Assembly (NCBI RefSeq): GCF_000002425.4
Contig: NC_037275.1
Span: 14,093,426 to 14,157,425 of the forward strand
Origin: Physcomitrium patens
Lineage: Eukaryota > Streptophyta > Bryopsida > Funariales > Funariaceae
Reading direction: 5' to 3'
Length of the DNA stretch: 64,000 bases
Shown here: one piece after another, positions 60,564-64,000 of the stretch
How positions within the stretch are numbered: the first letter of the stretch is position 1
Layout of the letters: each line of letters starts with the position of its first letter
Made by a program: the position numbers and the translations under genes
The notes under the pieces: generated by a model
What the model saw: only the letters and a program-made list of their open reading frames with translations
What the model was told of the DNA's origin: nothing
The model's database searches: none

Positions 60564-61724
60564 TGTCGTATTGTAACACGAGTATACCGTGAAAATATAA
60601 AGAAAGGGGAATTTTATTAATGTTCAGTTATCTCAAATATTGGGAGCAACAATCGATTTCAGTGCCAATATTTAGGGACTAGTTCAGACATCTCATCACA
60701 GTCGATCAGGACATACTTATCAGTAACGAAATGCTCCGTTCGAGTCCAATAGTAGGAGTCAATAAAATCGAAAGGACTAAATCGATGACTGAGCAAATCT
60801 GACACGAAGGACCAATTTGACCCAATTATGGGAACATCCAGGTCTTACTACGGGCCTCTTAGCCAATATGAGACCTGAATTGGTCGGACGACTCAATGTG
60901 GTCCCGATTACAAGAGTTTCGATTCTGTTTTAGGCTGTTCTGTTCTCTGTGCCATTTTGAGGAACGTTGTTTCTGGAAAAAGAACCTTTTAAAAGGCAAA
61001 AAATGGAGGAAAAAGCTCTAACGGCAGAGCCAATTCTGGATCCAAGATGGAAGATTGAAGAAATTCAGAGACTACGGTTTGAAAGAGGAGAGAATTAGGG
61101 TTAAAGGGGAGGATAGGTTAAGAAATGAAGGGGAGAGAATTAGGATTTTAAGGTGGAAGAGCTAGCTTCATGCTTTGGGAGAGAGGGGGGGGGGGGGGGG
61201 GAAGGGGGGAAGACAGAGAATTGGGGTTTTTTTTTTCTTCATAGGGTTTGAGAAGACTTCTGGCGATCAATGTTGAATAGTCGATGTGTTGTACTCGTGA
61301 ATCGAGGTTTTAATGAAGTGGGTGTGATTACTCTTGACTGTTTTGTAAAATCAAAGTTACGTCTGTGATTGAAGAATTAATAGGGTGTCAATAGGATTGA
61401 GTATGCAGAGTGAATGAAAATTTTTGGGTTAATCTAACAAGACAGTCAGTGGATACAAGGTCGTGAGTATAAAGCGGTATCGGAGATTAGCAGATTGGAT
61501 TGTTCGGGGTTCTCTGTAACGTCTAGAGACCTACGGGCTGGGATAAAAAGGATTTTGGCGAGCAGTCGAAGGACATCCGTATATATTTATGATATATTCT
61601 TGTAATTATTTATATTCTAATAGTCAAAAACTGATAGACTGCTTGAATATTAGCGAATCTTCATACTACCTCCTACAGCCAGATACCCGATGCATTCTCG
61701 AGCAGGAAGGCATGTAATACGATA
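60564..61724 (+). repeat. 3' LTR of B2
   Basis: Starts TGTCGTATTGTAACACG and ends ATACGATA (from ACGACA). It includes a G-run of about 15 (61187-61201). Confidence 0.9.
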
Positions 61725-61729
61725 ACATG

Positions 61730-62290
61730 TGTCATGGACATATTCATGTAAGCTAGTAATTACATATACAAATAGATAGAAGTAAGTAAAAGTAAGAAAA
61801 AGTAAGTTAATTCTATAATATTTAATATGAAAGCTTCCTAGAAGCTTCATAGATGTTGCTTTGACTTCATAGGTATCTTTAATTGACTTATTGGATTATA
61901 AACGTGGTCAATAAGTTGGCCTTGTGCCACACATGTTGTTAGCTTGAAGATCAAGCTAATTATGTGGTCCACACATAGAAAAACTTGCCTTATAAGTCAA
62001 GGCATGTGTCCTACAAAGTCAATACATGTTGGAGGTCCTATAGAATGTTGCCAAGTAGCCCCTAATTAGATAGTATATATAGAGATAAGAGTGAAGCCTT
62101 CTTCACTCTTGTCAACTCCTTTCTTGCTTCTAGTATAGTTTCAAGGGTCTCTAATTTTCTTGTCTTTTGGCAATAGCCATTCTAGTTTCTCTTTCAATAT
62201 ACATACTTATTTATTTATATTTTGTTACCTTTCTTTGAGTGAAGGCTCACTTGTCTAGATTGTTTTTTCATCGAGTTCTTGTCCTTGATA
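61730..62290 (+). repeat. 5' LTR of A4
   Basis: Starts TGTCATGGACAT and ends CTTGATA (from TTGACA). It has the GAAGCTTC block (61828-61849), TATATATAGAG and CACTCTTGTCAACTCC. The next bases, GATTGATAAGAGTACAC, are the primer site with one C-to-T change. Confidence 0.88.
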
Positions 62291-62503
62291 GATTGATAAG
62301 AGTACACCTACAATATCAGAGCTTTGTCTAATCTTGATTATGAGTGGATTATCCCTTTTTTTTGATAAGATATAAGCATATTAGAAGTTGCGGATGACCC
62401 TCTTCTAAACTGATATTTTCCTTAGTATTTTCTTTGTTCTCAAGTCCTCTCTTTTATTTGTCTTGAGCGATATTAGACATCTTCTCTTTTTTTACGTATC
62501 ATC

Positions 62504-63504
62504 ATAGCAGAACTTGTTGTAATGAAGAATGCAATGGCACAAATGTAAGAACAATTGAGGGAGTTAATGCTTGCAATGCATCAACTCAATTTACCACCAC
62601 AAAGAACAACAAGATTGGCAGGAAGTGAAGATATAGAAATGGTTGGAGCTGCTTCAACATCTGCACCAAACCATGTCCTATGGTGGAATGCCCTTCAAAT
62701 GTTAGAGAACCAAGAATTGCCCTACCCGAGAAGTTTGATGGCACCAGATCCAAGTTTCGAGGATTTATCAATCAAGTGTAACTTGTAATTGAACTTCAAC
62801 TCCAAAGCTATCCTACTCCAAGATTGTAAGTTAGATGAATTGATATGCTTCTTTCAAGTTGAGCACTATCATGATTTTCATCTTTTTTTGTACGACATGA
62901 TCCAATATTAGATAATCTAGAGGCTTTTCTGGCAGAGTTTTGATCCATGTATGGAGAACATGATGTAATTCATGTTGCAACCAATAAGATCTGTATTTTA
63001 CGACAAGACAATCAATCAGTAATGTTGTATACTTCACAATTTTGACAACTTACAACTGATATCAAGTGAGATGATGCTACAGTTAATAGCCAATTTCTCT
63101 ATGGATTACAATATGAGGGAAAAAAATTAATGCTCAACTTACCTGATCCTCAAACATTGAGTCAAGCAATTGACTTTGCTGTGAAGTGCGACAATCGCCT
63201 TTTTGAATTCCGATCTGAGAACCGTACAAGTAGGCCTCAACGTTACTATAATTCAATGGCAACACCAACACCTCTTCAATACATACATTCGGAAGTAGAG
63301 GATATGCAAATTGCTGCAGTACGTTTCAAACCTCTTACTGAGCAAGAAAAGACTCGTCGTCGTCAAGAAGGATTATATTTATATTGTAGAGAACCAAAGC
63401 ACACTACTCAACATTGTCCAAAGAAATGATGCAATCACAAAATGAGGAGTATGGCTATAAAAGAAGACAATATGTCGGAAAACGAGTTTGTCAAGTTACA
63501 ATAG
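62504..63504 (+). pseudogene. gag of A4, disrupted
   Basis: ATA replaces the ATG used in A1 and A3, and stops occur near 62549 and 62826. The 3' third (63130-63429) is clean, with LNLPDPQTLSQAIDFAVKC and an intact CCHC knuckle CREPKHTTQHC, followed by a stop. It ends with the CAATAGGGA motif (TAG 63502-63504). Confidence 0.88.
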
Positions 63505-63509
63505 GGATC

Positions 63510-64000
63510 GTGCGGCTTGAACCTTGCACAACATCTAGTAAAGGTCCTATTCTCTCCTCAGAGCCTTCTCCTTGTTTTACATTAAATATTATTTTAGGAC
63601 CTAAAAATTACAAAATCTCTGCCTTGTTAGATTCGGGAGCCTCAGCATGTTTTTTAGATGAAGAATTTACTAAAAGATATAGCATATCTTTAGTAAAGAA
63701 AAGTAGACCTGTTCATGTAGAAGTCATAGATGATCATCCATTGTCTTCTGGAGATATTACTCACGAAATCCTTCCTATAGAAGTAATAAGCAATGGTCAT
63801 AATAGTTTTGTAGTATTTAATATCATTAGATCTCTCTCTAATCCAGTCATTTTAGGTTTATCGTGGTTAGAAAAATATAACCCTCAAATAGATTGGATTT
63901 TCCAAACTCTTACTTTCTCTAAAAGTATAATTAATAGTGTAGTTAATCAAGTAGAGAGTCATAAGTTCAGTTCAATTAAACCCGTATTTATAGGTGCAAA
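63510..64000 (+). CDS. pol of A4, protease part, open to the window edge
   Basis: The frame from GTG at 63510 is open to the end of the window (over 160 codons), with protease motif LLDSGASACFLDEEF and LGLSWLEKYNPQIDW. As in A1, there is no ATG at its start, consistent with expression as a Gag-Pol fusion. Whether RT and integrase remain intact lies beyond the window. Confidence 0.85.
   Translation, partial: MRLEPCTTSSKGPILSSEPSPCFTLNIILGPKNYKISALLDSGASACFLDEEFTKRYSISLVKKSRPVHVEVIDDHPLSSGDITHEILPIEVISNGHNSFVVFNIIRSLSNPVILGLSWLEKYNPQIDWIFQTLTFSKSIINSVVNQVESHKFSSIKPVFIGA

Larger units (their letters stand above)
46737..61724 (+). mobile_element. Family B element B2, carrying two nested insertions
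   Basis: The 5' LTR lies at 46737-47886 plus 49166-49203, split by a solo LTR. A primer site (TAGTGAACCTGACGTGAA, 49208-49225) and gag-protease (49275-51502, continuing at 60109-60243) follow. Element C sits between the two parts. Most of pol is deleted at 60420/60421. The purine tract (AGAGAGGGTGGA) and 3' LTR (60564-61724) close the element. Flanks ACGT (46733-46736) and ACAT (61725-61728) suggest a 4-bp duplication with one CG-to-CA change. Confidence 0.88.
61730..64000 (+). mobile_element. Family A element A4, 5' part, runs off the right edge
   Basis: 5' LTR, leader, gag and the start of pol in order on the plus strand. Conservation with A1 is high, but the gag start codon is ATA and several stops are present. 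Confidence 0.88.

Noticed and set aside
1..64000. tRNA, rRNA or CRISPR arrays
   Set aside because: None was recognised by eye on either strand. The direct repeats present are LTRs or microsatellites.

Overview
The window looks like nuclear DNA of a land plant, most likely a seedless one such as a moss. The evidence is a plant-type RING-H2 gene with short introns, a nuclear PsbY precursor with a plastid transit peptide, and Ty3-type retroelements with fungal-like reverse transcriptases of the kind known from mosses and lycophytes. The species call is inference. Base composition alternates sharply between GC-moderate gene islands and very AT-rich gene-free stretches.

Left part (1-18,000): three host genes, all on the minus strand. 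A membrane-anchored RING-H2 E3 ligase (102-1505) runs off the left edge. A six-exon WRNIP1/MgsA-like AAA+ ATPase with an N-terminal UBA domain (6211-9855) has one GC-AG intron. A two-exon PsbY precursor (15960-17276) carries four PsbY units, against two in the Arabidopsis protein. Microsatellite-rich and AT-rich DNA fills the gaps.

Right part (18,000-64,000): a retrotransposon nest. Family A is a chromodomain Ty3 element: A1 nearly intact (26450-32822, minus, 5-bp target duplication), A3 decayed (20128-25375), A2 interrupted (33406-46582), A4 running off the right edge (61730-64000), plus a fragment at 18128-18785. Family B and its relatives C and D lack a recognised chromodomain and use a tRNA-Trp-like primer site. 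They comprise B1 (33725-41666) inside the A2 LTR, a solo D-type LTR (43224-44965) at the A2 gag-pol junction, B2 (46737-61724), a solo B LTR (47887-49161) inside the B2 5' LTR, and C (51503-60104) inside the B2 gag-protease ORF.

Most notable signals: (1) family A seems to self-prime reverse transcription as Tf1 does, because 11 nt placed exactly where transcription should start are complementary to the 11 nt just after the 5' LTR; (2) all five scorable B/C/D insertions have 4-bp target duplications whose centre is, or appears to have been, CG; (3) the fourfold PsbY precursor.
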